Assembly (NCBI RefSeq): GCF_014203425.1
Contig: NZ_JACHJC010000001.1
Coordinates: forward strand, 3,746,001-3,810,000
Length of the DNA stretch: 64,000 nucleotides
Source: Micromonospora echinospora
GTDB taxonomy: Bacteria; Actinomycetota; Actinomycetes; Mycobacteriales; Micromonosporaceae
Reading direction: 5' to 3'
The notes below the pieces were generated by a model that ran no database searches, was not told the DNA's origin, and saw only the letters and a list, made by a program, of their open reading frames with translations. A program made the position numbers and the translations under genes. Each line of letters opens with the position of its first letter. The stretch's first letter is position 1. Shown piece by piece: positions 27,001 to 35,900 of this stretch.

Positions 27001-27497
27001 GCCGGGTCGCCGGGGTGAGTGCGTTCGGCCTCGGCGGCACAAACGCCCACGTGGTGGTGGAACAGCCGCCGCCGGCCGAGCCGGCCGACCCACCCGGCGA
27101 GGGGCCGTGGCTGCTGCCGGTCTCCGCGCGTACCCCGGCGGCGCTGCGCGCCGCGCTGGCCCGCCTGCGGACCCACCTGGCCGGCGCCGCGCCGGCGCTG
27201 CCCGACGTGGCCGCCACGCTGGCGCTCGGCCGGCGGGCGTTCGCCCACCGGGCGGCGGTGGTCGCCGCCGACCTGCCGGCCGCGCTGTCCGCTCTGGACG
27301 TGCTGCTGGACACCGACGCCCGCATCGCCGGTGACGGCGGGCCGCTGCGCGAGACGGCCGCCGACTGGGTCGCCGGGCGCGACGTCGACTGGCACGAGCT
27401 GCACCCCGACGGCACGGTGCGCCGCACCGGACTGCCGACCTACCCGTTCCAGCGCCGCCGGCACTGGATCGACCCCGTGCAGAAAGGTCCGCGGTGA
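24036..27497 (+). CDS. NRPS-PKS hybrid: adenylation, carrier and AT-less ketosynthase (A-T-KS)
   Basis: 1,153 residues from ATG 24036 (alternatives GTG 24012, ATG 24048), chosen for the TGACATG junction with the leader ORF. A domain (about 10-480): LFTSGSTGVPKAVGQTHRN, GYGATE (Ala where Pro is usual), and VTGKIDER with the catalytic Lys. The pocket code read by hand, DAPHLGGFAK, matches no substrate I know. The carrier Ser is S523 in DVGGQSLL. KS (about 590-1015) keeps the triad Cys763 (SACSSS), EGHGSGT and KTNIGH. After the KS come the normal KS-AT linker (residues about 1020-1090) and, after a short junction, the post-AT element LPTYPFQRRRHW, but no AT and no ACP. It probably starts the chain; malonyl loading must occur in trans. 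Confidence 0.9.
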   Translation: MAEPMIINRFGAITAVHGGRPALLGETHEVTYTELAEAAGGHAAVFAAAGLRPGDRVALLTAHGAPTVAALLGALAAGCAYVPLDPGFPVARLRHMVGAAGVTAVACAAEHRDLAAALAGERPVVPLDEVPPAPLRPVADDPDALAYVLFTSGSTGVPKAVGQTHRNLAHVVDNQIAALAVGPDDRLSLLASFSFDAAIPDLYPALLTGAAVVPVDLRRQGLAHAVEQLDRRRATVLHCTPTVYRFLLDTLGARRLPTVRAVLLGGEQATWTDAARGRDRFAAECVLVNGYGATEMTFAARHVQRLSEVDPDARGPLPVGTAFPGYRLDLAPDTGEIVVHSRHLAPGYLNQDSDRFGVDADGVPSYRTGDLGRLLPGGDLVCLGRLDRQVKVRGHRVELTEIEAVLSAQPGVAGVRAVVRDGELLAYARPAGARPDPAALRAALTAALPDYAVPRAVVVVDEFPLTVTGKIDERALPDPVTEVPAEEAPATGTERAVHDIWCAVLGRDAVGRTDSFFDVGGQSLLLGQVQQRLAERFGVRLPMLRLFDHPTVAAQATLLDAPSEAVRAPVLPAPAAPVRAAREYTGDEIAVVGVAGRFPGAPDVATFWWNLCTGVDSVHDHTDEELTALGVGPGLLADPRHVRATGRLDGVADFDAEFFGFGADEAARTDPQHRLFLETAWEALEDAGHDPARFPGLVGVYSATSANRYFLFHLMDNPAVVGDVDPDDWEARLVGRQFTDHLPGQVAYRLGLTGPAMAVQSACSSSLVAVCLAAQSLADYQCDLALAGGSTVTWPRHRAGGLTSPDGRCRAFDEAAAGSGFGSGAGVVALRRLADAQADGDRIYAILPGWAVTNDGPDRAGFAVPGPAGQAAAVAGALATAEVAPGEVRFVEGHGSGTPLGDAIEVAALHEVYAGAAPAESTALGSVKTNIGHLDAAAGIAGLIKAVLAVRHGVIPPNLHFTRPHPEIDLAAGPFYVPAKARDWPDGARRVAGVSAFGLGGTNAHVVVEQPPPAEPADPPGEGPWLLPVSARTPAALRAALARLRTHLAGAAPALPDVAATLALGRRAFAHRAAVVAADLPAALSALDVLLDTDARIAGDGGPLRETAADWVAGRDVDWHELHPDGTVRRTGLPTYPFQRRRHWIDPVQKGPR

Positions 27498-30400
27498 ACT
27501 GGTTCGTCTCCGCCGGAAGCCGCCCCGAGGCCCCGGTGCGACTGTTCTGCCTGCCCTACGCCGGGGCGGGCGCCAGCGCGTTCCGCCGCTGGGCGGCCGA
27601 GTTCGGCCCGGGCGTCGACGTGACGCCTGTGCAACTGCCCGGCCGGGAGAACCGGATCACCGAGGACCCGTGCTTCAGCGTCGCCGACGTGGCCGAGGCC
27701 ATCGCCTCCCGGGCCGACCGCCCGTACGCGATCTACGGCCACTCGATGGGCGGACGGCTCGGCTTCGACGTGGTCCGCGAGCTGCGCCGCACCGGCCGGC
27801 CGCTGCCGCTGCGGCTCTACGTCGGCGGCGCCCGCGCCCCGCACGTGCGCACCCCCGGCCCGTTCGACGGCCTGTCCCGGGCCGGCGACGACGAGCTGCT
27901 GCGCCGCCTCGGCGAGGGCGGCGGCCTCCCCGCCGAACTGCTCGACCACCCGGAGCTGGTGGAACTGCTGCTGCCGCTGCTGCGGGCCGACTTCGGCCGC
28001 GTCGACGACTACCGCCACGTGCCCGGCGAGCCGCTGCCGGTGCCGATCGTCGCGTTCGCCGGGCGCACCGACCGGGCGGTCACCCGGGACCAGAGCGCGG
28101 CCTGGGCCGAGCACACCGCGGCCGGGTTCACCCTGCACGAGCTGGACGGCGGGCACTTCTTCCTGCACGACCGGCTGCCCGAACTGGCCGTGCTGATCCG
28201 CGACGACCTGACCGCCGCGTCCACTGACACCCGCGCCGGCATGCCGGACGCGGGTCCGGACCCGGTGCGCGCCGCCGGCCGCGGGACCGCCGGCGCCGCG
28301 CACCGGGTCCCCCTCGGCGACACCGGCTGGTCGGTGTGGCGCGACGCGGTGCTGCGGACCACCGGGTTCCCGGCCGACGGGCTGGAGCTGTTCACCGCCT
28401 CCCGGGCCGCCACGGCCGCCGACGAGCTGCTCGCCACCGGTGCGGGCGCGGACCGGTTCGACAAGGAGTTCGAGGAGGCGCTGCGCGCCGGCGCGCGGCG
28501 GTTCAGCGAGCTGGCCGCCGACCCGCTGCTGCGCGAGGCGGTCACCTGGCAGAACCGGGGCGCGCTCGTCGCGTTCGACGGGCTGGTGCGCGGCGGCGCC
28601 GACGCGGCCCGCAACGTCCGCCGCCGCGACCGGGAACGGGCGCTGCTGAAGTACTGGCAGCGCTACTGCGGCAAGAACGAGACGGTCGGCTTCTTCGGGC
28701 CCAGCTGCTGGGTCACAGTCGATCCGGCGCAGCCGGAAGTTGCCCGAGTCAACCCCGGCGCCGGGCTGACCCGCCGCCGCTGGGTGTGGTTCGAGTCGTG
28801 GGCGCTGACCGCGTACGCCGAACGGATCGGCGCGGACCTGGCGGTCCGCCGCTGGTGGCCGCCGATGCTCCGCCCCCACCTGGCGGTCCGGGACCGGGCC
28901 GTGCTGCGGCCCGGACGGCCGCCGCTGACGCTCACCCCGGTCGAGGCCGAGCTGCTGCGCGCGGCTGACGGGCGGCGCCCCGCCGCCGACCTGGTCACCG
29001 ACCCGGCGATCGGGCTGCGCCGCCCCGAGGACGGCTACGCGCTGCTCGACCGCCTGGTGGAGCGGGAGCTGATCACCTGGGACGCGGCCCTGCCGGTGAG
29101 CCCGGACGCCGAGCGGGTGCTGGCCGACCGGATCGAGGCGATCGGCGACGAGCCGGCCCGCGCCGCCGCGCGCGCCGGGTTCGACCGGCTGCGCGCCGCC
29201 CGTGACGACGTCGCCGCGGCGGCCGGGGACGCGGACCGGCTGCGCGTCGTCCTGGACGCGCTGGACGCCACGTTCACCGAGCTGACCGGCGTCCCGGCGG
29301 CACGCCGGGCCGGACAGATGTACGCCGGACGCACGCTCTGCTACGAGGACAGCGCCCGGGACCTGGACGTGGTGTTCGGCGCGCCGCTGCTGGCCGAGCT
29401 GGCCGCCCCGCTCGACGTGCTGCTGCGCGCCGCCCGCTGGCTGGCGAACGCGCTCGCCCGCGCCTATCTCGACGTGCTGCGCGGCCTGTACGAGGAACTG
29501 CGCGCCGAGTCCGGCGCGCCGGTGGCGCTGGCCGACCTGTGGTTCCTGGCCCAGGGCATGTTCTGGGGCGACGGCGAGCGGCCCGTCGACGCGGTGGCGG
29601 CGGAGTTCGCCGCCCGCTGGTCCGGGCTGTTCGGCCTGGACACGCTGCCCGCCGGCGCCACCGACGTACGGCTGCGCGCGGCCGACCTTGCCGACCGGGT
29701 CGACGAGGTGTTTCCCGGCGCCGGCCCGGAGTGGTCGAACGCCGCCATCCACAGCCCCGACCTGCAGATCTGCGCCACCGACGCGGACGCGCTGCGGCGC
29801 GGCGAGTACACGGTGGTGCTCGGCGAGCTGCACGCCGCCTGGTCGTCCTTCGACTGCGCGGTCTTCACGCCGTCGCACCCGGACGTGGAACGGCTGCGCG
29901 AGGCGCTGGCCGCGGACCTCGGGCAGCGGCGGGTCCGGCTGCTGTTCCCGGCCGACTGGCCGCGGCGCACCAGCCGTACCGCCGAGTCGCTGACCGGCCC
30001 CACCGACCGGCACCTGGCGTTCCTCGACGCGCCGGGTGCCGACCCGGCCCGCGTGCTGCCCACAGTGGACCTGGTCGTCGACGACGTCGACGGGGAACTG
30101 GTCGCCACCGCCTCGGACGGGCAGCGCTGGCCGCTCACCGAGATCTTCGCCGAACCGTTCAGCGCGCACGCCGTGGACGGTTTCAAGCTGGTCGCCGCCG
30201 CGCCGTACACGCCGCGGATCACCGTGGACCGGCTGGTGCTGGCCCGGCAGACGTGGCGGACCACTGTGGGCGAGAGCGGCCTGGCCGTCCCGAACGGCGA
30301 GCGTGAGCGCTTCCTCGCCGTCCGGGACTGGCGCCGCCGCCTCGGCCTGCCCGAGCAGGTGTACGTCAAGTTCGGCACCGAGACCAAGCCCTGCTTCGTG

Positions 30401-30604
30401 GACCTGGCCGCGCCGGCGTTCGCCACCACGCTCTGCGCGATGGCGCGTGCCGCCCGGGTCGACGGCGGCGACGACGTCTCGTTCACGGTGAGCGAGATGC
30501 TGCCCGCCCCCGAGCAGGCGTGGGTGCCCGACGGACAGGGCCGCCGCTACTTCAGCGAGCTGCGCCTGCACATCACCGACGCCCGGCGGGAGGACCACCG
30601 GTGA
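27494..30604 (+). CDS. Type II thioesterase fused to a LanB-type dehydratase N-terminal domain
   Basis: 1,036 residues, GTG start overlapping the previous stop (GTGA). Residues 1-235 are a type II thioesterase: LFCLPYAGAGASAFRRW, nucleophile Ser84 in YGHSMGG, and the His in DGGHFFLHD, which removes stalled acyl groups from carrier domains. After a 30-residue Ala/Gly/Pro linker, residues 270-1036 are a lantibiotic dehydratase N-terminal domain, the part of LanB enzymes that uses glutamyl-tRNA to glutamylate Ser/Thr or, in PEARLs, adds an amino acid from tRNA. Matching blocks are RYCGKNETVGFFGP (R390, K394, T397; the usual second Arg is Lys) and, near the end, PRITVDRLVLARQTWR, FLAVRDWRRRLGLPEQVYVKFG and TKPCFVDL. 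The SpaB_C elimination domain is absent. I know no described TE-LanB fusion. Confidence 0.85.
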   Translation: MNWFVSAGSRPEAPVRLFCLPYAGAGASAFRRWAAEFGPGVDVTPVQLPGRENRITEDPCFSVADVAEAIASRADRPYAIYGHSMGGRLGFDVVRELRRTGRPLPLRLYVGGARAPHVRTPGPFDGLSRAGDDELLRRLGEGGGLPAELLDHPELVELLLPLLRADFGRVDDYRHVPGEPLPVPIVAFAGRTDRAVTRDQSAAWAEHTAAGFTLHELDGGHFFLHDRLPELAVLIRDDLTAASTDTRAGMPDAGPDPVRAAGRGTAGAAHRVPLGDTGWSVWRDAVLRTTGFPADGLELFTASRAATAADELLATGAGADRFDKEFEEALRAGARRFSELAADPLLREAVTWQNRGALVAFDGLVRGGADAARNVRRRDRERALLKYWQRYCGKNETVGFFGPSCWVTVDPAQPEVARVNPGAGLTRRRWVWFESWALTAYAERIGADLAVRRWWPPMLRPHLAVRDRAVLRPGRPPLTLTPVEAELLRAADGRRPAADLVTDPAIGLRRPEDGYALLDRLVERELITWDAALPVSPDAERVLADRIEAIGDEPARAAARAGFDRLRAARDDVAAAAGDADRLRVVLDALDATFTELTGVPAARRAGQMYAGRTLCYEDSARDLDVVFGAPLLAELAAPLDVLLRAARWLANALARAYLDVLRGLYEELRAESGAPVALADLWFLAQGMFWGDGERPVDAVAAEFAARWSGLFGLDTLPAGATDVRLRAADLADRVDEVFPGAGPEWSNAAIHSPDLQICATDADALRRGEYTVVLGELHAAWSSFDCAVFTPSHPDVERLREALAADLGQRRVRLLFPADWPRRTSRTAESLTGPTDRHLAFLDAPGADPARVLPTVDLVVDDVDGELVATASDGQRWPLTEIFAEPFSAHAVDGFKLVAAAPYTPRITVDRLVLARQTWRTTVGESGLAVPNGERERFLAVRDWRRRLGLPEQVYVKFGTETKPCFVDLAAPAFATTLCAMARAARVDGGDDVSFTVSEMLPAPEQAWVPDGQGRRYFSELRLHITDARREDHR

Positions 30605-32907
30605 GCCACCTGGTGCCCCTGGGCGACACCGGCTGGTCGGTGTGGCGCGACGTGGTCCTGCGGACCGCCGGGTTCCCGGCCGCCGGGCTGGACCGGTTCG
30701 CCGCGCCGGACTGCGCCGCCACCGCGGACGCGCTGCTCGCAGGCGACACCGGCCCCGAGGTCTTCGACAAGACGCTGCGCGAGGCGTTCGCCGAGTCCTC
30801 CGCGGTGGCCGGCGAGCTGGCCGCCGACCCGCTGCTGCGCGAGGCGGTGACCTGGCAGAACCCGGACATGCTGATCGCGCTGGACGGGCTGCTGCGCACC
30901 GACCCGCAGGTCCGCAACGTGCGCCGCCGCAAGCGCGAGCTGAGCCTGCTGCGCTACTGGCAGCGGTACTGCGGCAAGGCCGAGACCATCGGCTTCTTCG
31001 GCCCGGTCTGCTGGGGCACGTTCGACACCACCAGGCCCGGCGTGCGGGCCGTGCCCGGTGACGCGCTGGTGCACCGGCGGCGGGTGTACTTCGAGGCGTG
31101 GGCGCTCATCGCGTACGCCGACCGGCTCGCCGACGACCTGGCGGTACGCCGCTGGTGGGCGCCCGCGCTGCAACCGCACCTGACCGTCGCCGGGCGGGAG
31201 CTGCGCTGGCCGCTGCACCCGCCGATCGCGCTGACCCCGGTCGAGGCGCTGGTGCTCGGCGCCTGCGACGGGCGCACGCCCGCGGTGGAGCTGGCGCAGC
31301 GGCTGCGCGACGCCGGCGAGGTGCACAGCGCCGACGACGTCTACCTGCTGCTGGACCGGTGGGTCGAGCGTGGCCAGCTCAGCTGGGGCGCGAACCTGCC
31401 GGTCGCGCCTGATGCCGAGCGGGTGCTCGCCGCGCGGATCGCCGCGATCGACGACGAGCCGGTCCGCGCCGCGACCGCGGCCGAGTTCGGCCGGCTGCGC
31501 GCCGCCCGCGACGAGGTGGCCGCCGCGGCCGGCGACCCGGACCGGCTGGGCGCCGCGCTCGCCGCGCTCAACGCCGGGTTCACCGCCGTCACCGGGCGCC
31601 CCGCCACCCGGCACAGCGGACAGATGTACGCCGCCCGCACCGTCTGCTACGAGGAGACCGCCCGCGACCTGGAGTTCCAGATCGGCGCGGCGGTCGTCGA
31701 CGCGCTCGCCGAGCCGCTGGCGGTGGTGCTGCGTACCGCCCGCTGGTTCACAGGCGAGGTGGCCGCCCGCTGCGGTGACCTCTTCGTCGAGCTGCACGAG
31801 GAGCTGGCTGCCGACGGGAGACCGGTGCGGCTGGCCGACCTGTGGCTGCTGGCCCAGGGCACGCTCGTCTCCCCGGACGGCCCGATCGGCCTGGCCGGCG
31901 CGACGCTCACCGCGCGCTGGGCCGAGCTGTTCGGCCTGGCCGAGCTGCCCGAGGGGCAGGCGGAGCTGCGGTTGCGCGCGGCGGACCTCACCGGCCGGGT
32001 CCGGGAGCTGTTCCCGGCGACGCGGCCCGGCTGGCCGTCGGCCCGGCTGCACAACCCGGACGTGCAGCTGTGCGCCGCCTCGCCGGAGGCCGTCGAGCGG
32101 GGTGACTTCCTGCTCGTGCTCGGCGAGCTGCACCCGGCGTCGGTCGCCTTCGACAGCGCGGTGCTCAGTCCGTTCCACCCGGACCCGGCGGCGCTGCGCG
32201 CCGACCTCGACGCCGACCTGGGCCCGGTCCGGCTGCGGGTGCTGTGGCCGGACAGCTTCCCCCGCCGCACCACCCGCACCACGTACGCGCTGACCGGCCC
32301 GGCGGACCTGCAGCTCGGCATCGACACCGCGCACGGCGCGGACGTCGACCGCCTGGTCCCGGCCACCGGCGTGGTGGTCGAGCGGACCGGCGACTCGCTC
32401 ACCGCGGTCTTTCCCGACGGCGCCCGCTGGCCGCTGATGGAGGTCTTCGCCACGCTGCTCGGCGCGCTGCTGCTCGACGCGTTCAAGCTGCTCGGCGCGG
32501 CCGCGCACACGCCCCGGATCACCATCGACCGGCTGGTGGTGGCGCGGCGCACCTGGCGCACCACGGCCGGGGCGTGCGGGCTGGGCGGCCACTCCGACGA
32601 GTCCGCCCGCTACCTGGCGGTACGCCGCTGGCGGGCGGCCACCGGCCTGCCCGAGCGGGTCTTCGTCAAGGTCGGCACCGAGATCAAACCCTGCTACGTG
32701 GACCTGACCGGGCCGCTGTACGCGCAGTCGCTGTGCGCCATGGTCGACGCCGCGCTGCGTACCGGGCCGGACGTGCCCGTCGTGGTCTCCGAACTGCTGC
32801 CCGCCCCCGCCGAGTCCTGGGTGCCCGACGCCCGTGGCCGCGGCTACGTCAGCGAACTGCGCCTCCAGATCACCGACCCGGCCGAGCACCTTGGAGCACT
32901 CCGGTGA
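30601..32907 (+). CDS. Stand-alone LanB-type (lantibiotic dehydratase N-terminal) protein
   Basis: 768 residues from GTG 30601, overlapping the previous stop (GTGA); the open frame extends upstream to 30520 but only inside the preceding gene. It is a paralogue of the LanB half of that gene: both begin HLVPLGDTGWSVWRD-like, share RYWQRYCGK-ETIGFFGP, QMYAARTVCYEETARDLE, PRITIDRLVVARRTWR and TKPCYVDL blocks, and end with SELRLQITD. Like its neighbour it lacks the glutamate-elimination (SpaB_C) domain. By family knowledge it should use aminoacyl-tRNA to acylate a hydroxyl or to extend an amine or carboxylate. In this setting the acceptor is plausibly a carrier-protein-bound intermediate, which is inference. 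Tandem duplication suggests two successive or heterodimeric functions. Confidence 0.85.
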   Translation: MSHLVPLGDTGWSVWRDVVLRTAGFPAAGLDRFAAPDCAATADALLAGDTGPEVFDKTLREAFAESSAVAGELAADPLLREAVTWQNPDMLIALDGLLRTDPQVRNVRRRKRELSLLRYWQRYCGKAETIGFFGPVCWGTFDTTRPGVRAVPGDALVHRRRVYFEAWALIAYADRLADDLAVRRWWAPALQPHLTVAGRELRWPLHPPIALTPVEALVLGACDGRTPAVELAQRLRDAGEVHSADDVYLLLDRWVERGQLSWGANLPVAPDAERVLAARIAAIDDEPVRAATAAEFGRLRAARDEVAAAAGDPDRLGAALAALNAGFTAVTGRPATRHSGQMYAARTVCYEETARDLEFQIGAAVVDALAEPLAVVLRTARWFTGEVAARCGDLFVELHEELAADGRPVRLADLWLLAQGTLVSPDGPIGLAGATLTARWAELFGLAELPEGQAELRLRAADLTGRVRELFPATRPGWPSARLHNPDVQLCAASPEAVERGDFLLVLGELHPASVAFDSAVLSPFHPDPAALRADLDADLGPVRLRVLWPDSFPRRTTRTTYALTGPADLQLGIDTAHGADVDRLVPATGVVVERTGDSLTAVFPDGARWPLMEVFATLLGALLLDAFKLLGAAAHTPRITIDRLVVARRTWRTTAGACGLGGHSDESARYLAVRRWRAATGLPERVFVKVGTEIKPCYVDLTGPLYAQSLCAMVDAALRTGPDVPVVVSELLPAPAESWVPDARGRGYVSELRLQITDPAEHLGALR

Positions 32908-35900
32908 CCGACACCCTGACCGTCAGCGCCGTCCACGGCACGGACCTGCCGTGGCCGGACGCCACCCTCGCCGACCTGATCACCGCGCAGGCCGCCCGGA
33001 CCCCGGACGCGGTGGCGGTACGCCAGTGGGACACCCGGCTCACCTACCGGCAGCTCGTCGACCGGGCCGCCGGGGTGGCCGCCGCGCTGCGTGGGCACGG
33101 CGTCGGCCGGGGCGACCGGGTCGGCGTGTGCGGCGCGCGTACCCCCGACCTGGTGGTGAGCGTGGTCGGCGTGCTGCTGGCCGGCGCGGCGTACGTGCCG
33201 CTGGAGCCGGGCAGCCCCCGGGCCCGGCTGCGCGGCATCGCCCGCGACGCGGGCGTGCGGGTGGTGGTCGGCGACGCGGCGGCGGCCGAGTTCGGCGACG
33301 AGCCCGGCGTGGTGGCGCTCGCGCTGCCCGGCCCGGCCCCGCTCGCGCCCTGCCCGGCCCGGCCCGGTGACCCGGCGTACGTGCTGTTCACCTCCGGCTC
33401 CACCGGCCGCCCCAAGGGCGTGCTGACCACCCACCGCAACGCCGTCGAGTTCGTCACCGGGGTGAGCGCGCTGACCGGCGCCGACGCCTCAGTGCGCAGC
33501 CTCGGCATCGCCTCGCTCGGCTTCGACGCGGCCACCATGGACCTGTTCGTGCCGCTCACGCTCGGCGGCGCGGTGCAGCTGCTCGGCGCCGACGACCGGG
33601 CCGACCCGGTACGGCTGGCCCGGTTCGTCGCCGAGCACGAGGTCACCTGGGGCTTCATCACGCCGACCGTGCTGTCGCTGCTGGACCCGGCCGGGTTCCC
33701 GTCGTGGCGGGTGCTGCTCTGCGGCGGCGAGGCGGTACCGGCCGAGCTGGTCGCCCGCTGGGCGCCGGGCCGGCGGTTCCTCAACGGCTACGGCCCGACC
33801 GAGACCACGGTGCTGGCGGTCACCTGCGACCTCACCCCGGCCGACACCGACCCGATGCCGATCGGCCGGCCGCTGCCCAACCACCGGGCGTACGTGGTCG
33901 ACGCCGACCTGCGGCCGGTGCCGACGGGCGAGACCGGCGAGCTGCTGATCGGCGGGCCGGGCCTGGCCGACGGCTACCTGAACCGGCCCGGCCTGACCGC
34001 CGAGCGGTTCGTGCCCGACCCGTTCGGCGACGTCCCCGGCGAGCGGCTCTACCGCACCGGTGATCTGGTCCGGCAGGGCCCGGACGGCCGGATCGTCTAC
34101 CTCGGCCGTGCCGACCGGCAGGTCAAGGTCCGCGGCCAGCGCATCGAGCTGGGCGAGATCGAGGCGGTGCTCGCCGCCCACCCGGGCGTCGAGCGCGTCG
34201 CGGTGGAAGCGGTGCCCGGCCCGGCCGGCGCCGAACTGATCGCGTTCCTCACCCCGGCCGGCGCGCCCGGCGACGACGAGCTGCGCGCGTACGCGACGAC
34301 GCGGCTGACCACCGCGATGCTGCCGGCCCGGACGGTGCGGCTGGACGCGCTGCCGGTCAGCCCGGTCACCGGCAAGCTGGACCGGCCGGCGCTGCGCGAG
34401 CTGGCCGCCACCGCCCCGCCCGGCGTGGACGACGCGTCCACCGACGGCGACCCGGTGACGGTGGCGGTCCGGCGGATCTGGACCCGGCTGCTCGGCGCCG
34501 CGCCCGCCCCGGACAGCGACTTCCTCGCCGCTGGCGGCAACTCGATCGCCGCGATGCGGCTGGTCGCGGCGCTGCGCGCGGAGCTGGGCCGGCAGGTGGA
34601 CACCCGGGTGCTGTTCGCCGACCGCACGTTCGCCGCGCTGGTGGACCGGGTCCGCGCCGCCGACCCGGCCGACGCCGACGGGCTGACCACCGGCAACCCG
34701 CCCACGCTGTCCCCGCCGCAGCGGCGGCTGTGGTTCATGGACCAGCTCGCCCCGTCCAGCGCGCCCTACAACATCGCCGTCGCGCACCGGCTGCGCGGGC
34801 CGCTGGACGTCGTCGCCCTCGGCGCCGCGCTGCGCGCCGTGGCCGAACGGCACGACGTGCTGCGCTGGCGGATCCCGCAGAACGGCGGCGTGCCGTACGC
34901 GGTGCGCGAGGAACCGACCGACGTGGCGGTGCCGGTGGTCGACCTGACCGGCGCCGCCGACCCGGACACCGAGCTGGCCGGCATGCTCGCGGCCGGCGCC
35001 GGGCACGCGTTCGACCTGGCCACCGGCCCGCCCTGGCAGGTGACCGTGTACCGGCTCGCCGCCGAGGAGCACGTGCTCGCGGTCACCGTGCACCACGCGG
35101 TCTTCGACGGCTGGTCCGAGGCGCTGCTCTACGACGAGCTGGCGCTCGCGTACGCCCGCGCGCTCGGCCGGTCCGTGCCGGGCCGCCCGCCGCTGCCCGC
35201 CACGTACGCCGACTACGCGGTGTGGCGCGCCGACCGGGACCGGCGCCGCGGCGACGCGGACCTGGCCTGGTGGACCGCGCACCTGGCCGGCGCGCCGACG
35301 GTGCTGGACCTGCCCCGCGACCGGCCCCGCCCGGCCGTGCAGACGTACGCCGGCGCGGAGGCCGCGGTACGGCTGGACGCCACCGCCGACCGGGACGTGC
35401 GCGACCTGGCCGCCCGGCGCGGCACCACAGTCGCGGCGGTGCTGCTGGCCGCGTTCGGCGAGCTGCTGCGCCGGGTCACCGGCGGCGACGAGCACGTGCT
35501 CGGCGCGATCGTCGCCGACCGGCGGCTGGCCGCGTTCGACGAGGTGATCGGCTTCTTCATCGACACCGTGCCGGTGCGGGTCCGTTCCGGCGACGCGAGC
35601 TTCGCCGAGCAGGTCGACCGGGCCGCCGCCGAGCTGCACGAGGTCACCGCCCACCCGGGCGCGCCGCTGGAACGCATCGTGGAATCGCTCGGCGTGGGCC
35701 GGGACACCTCCCGCGCCCCGCTGGTGCAGGTGCTGTTCAACGTGCTCAACTTCGCCCCGCCCCGGCTGACGCTGACCGGCCTCACGGCCGAGCCGCTGCC
35801 GGTGCCCAAGCCCGGCTCACCATTCGACCTGACCGTCTATGTGGTGGAGCGCGACGGGCGGGCCGGCGTCGAGGTGGTGCACAACCCGGACCTGTTCGAG

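Noticed and set aside
30520..30600. Upstream extension of the second LanB gene
   Set aside because: The extra residues are the +1 frame of the preceding gene's 3' end. The GTGA overlap at 30601 matches the other junctions in the operon and starts the protein at the same place as its paralogue.
27494..32907. A classical lanthipeptide or thiopeptide cluster
   Set aside because: There is no LanC cyclase, no YcaO, no SpaB_C elimination domain and no plausible leader-core precursor; the LanB-type domains are surrounded by NRPS-PKS genes.
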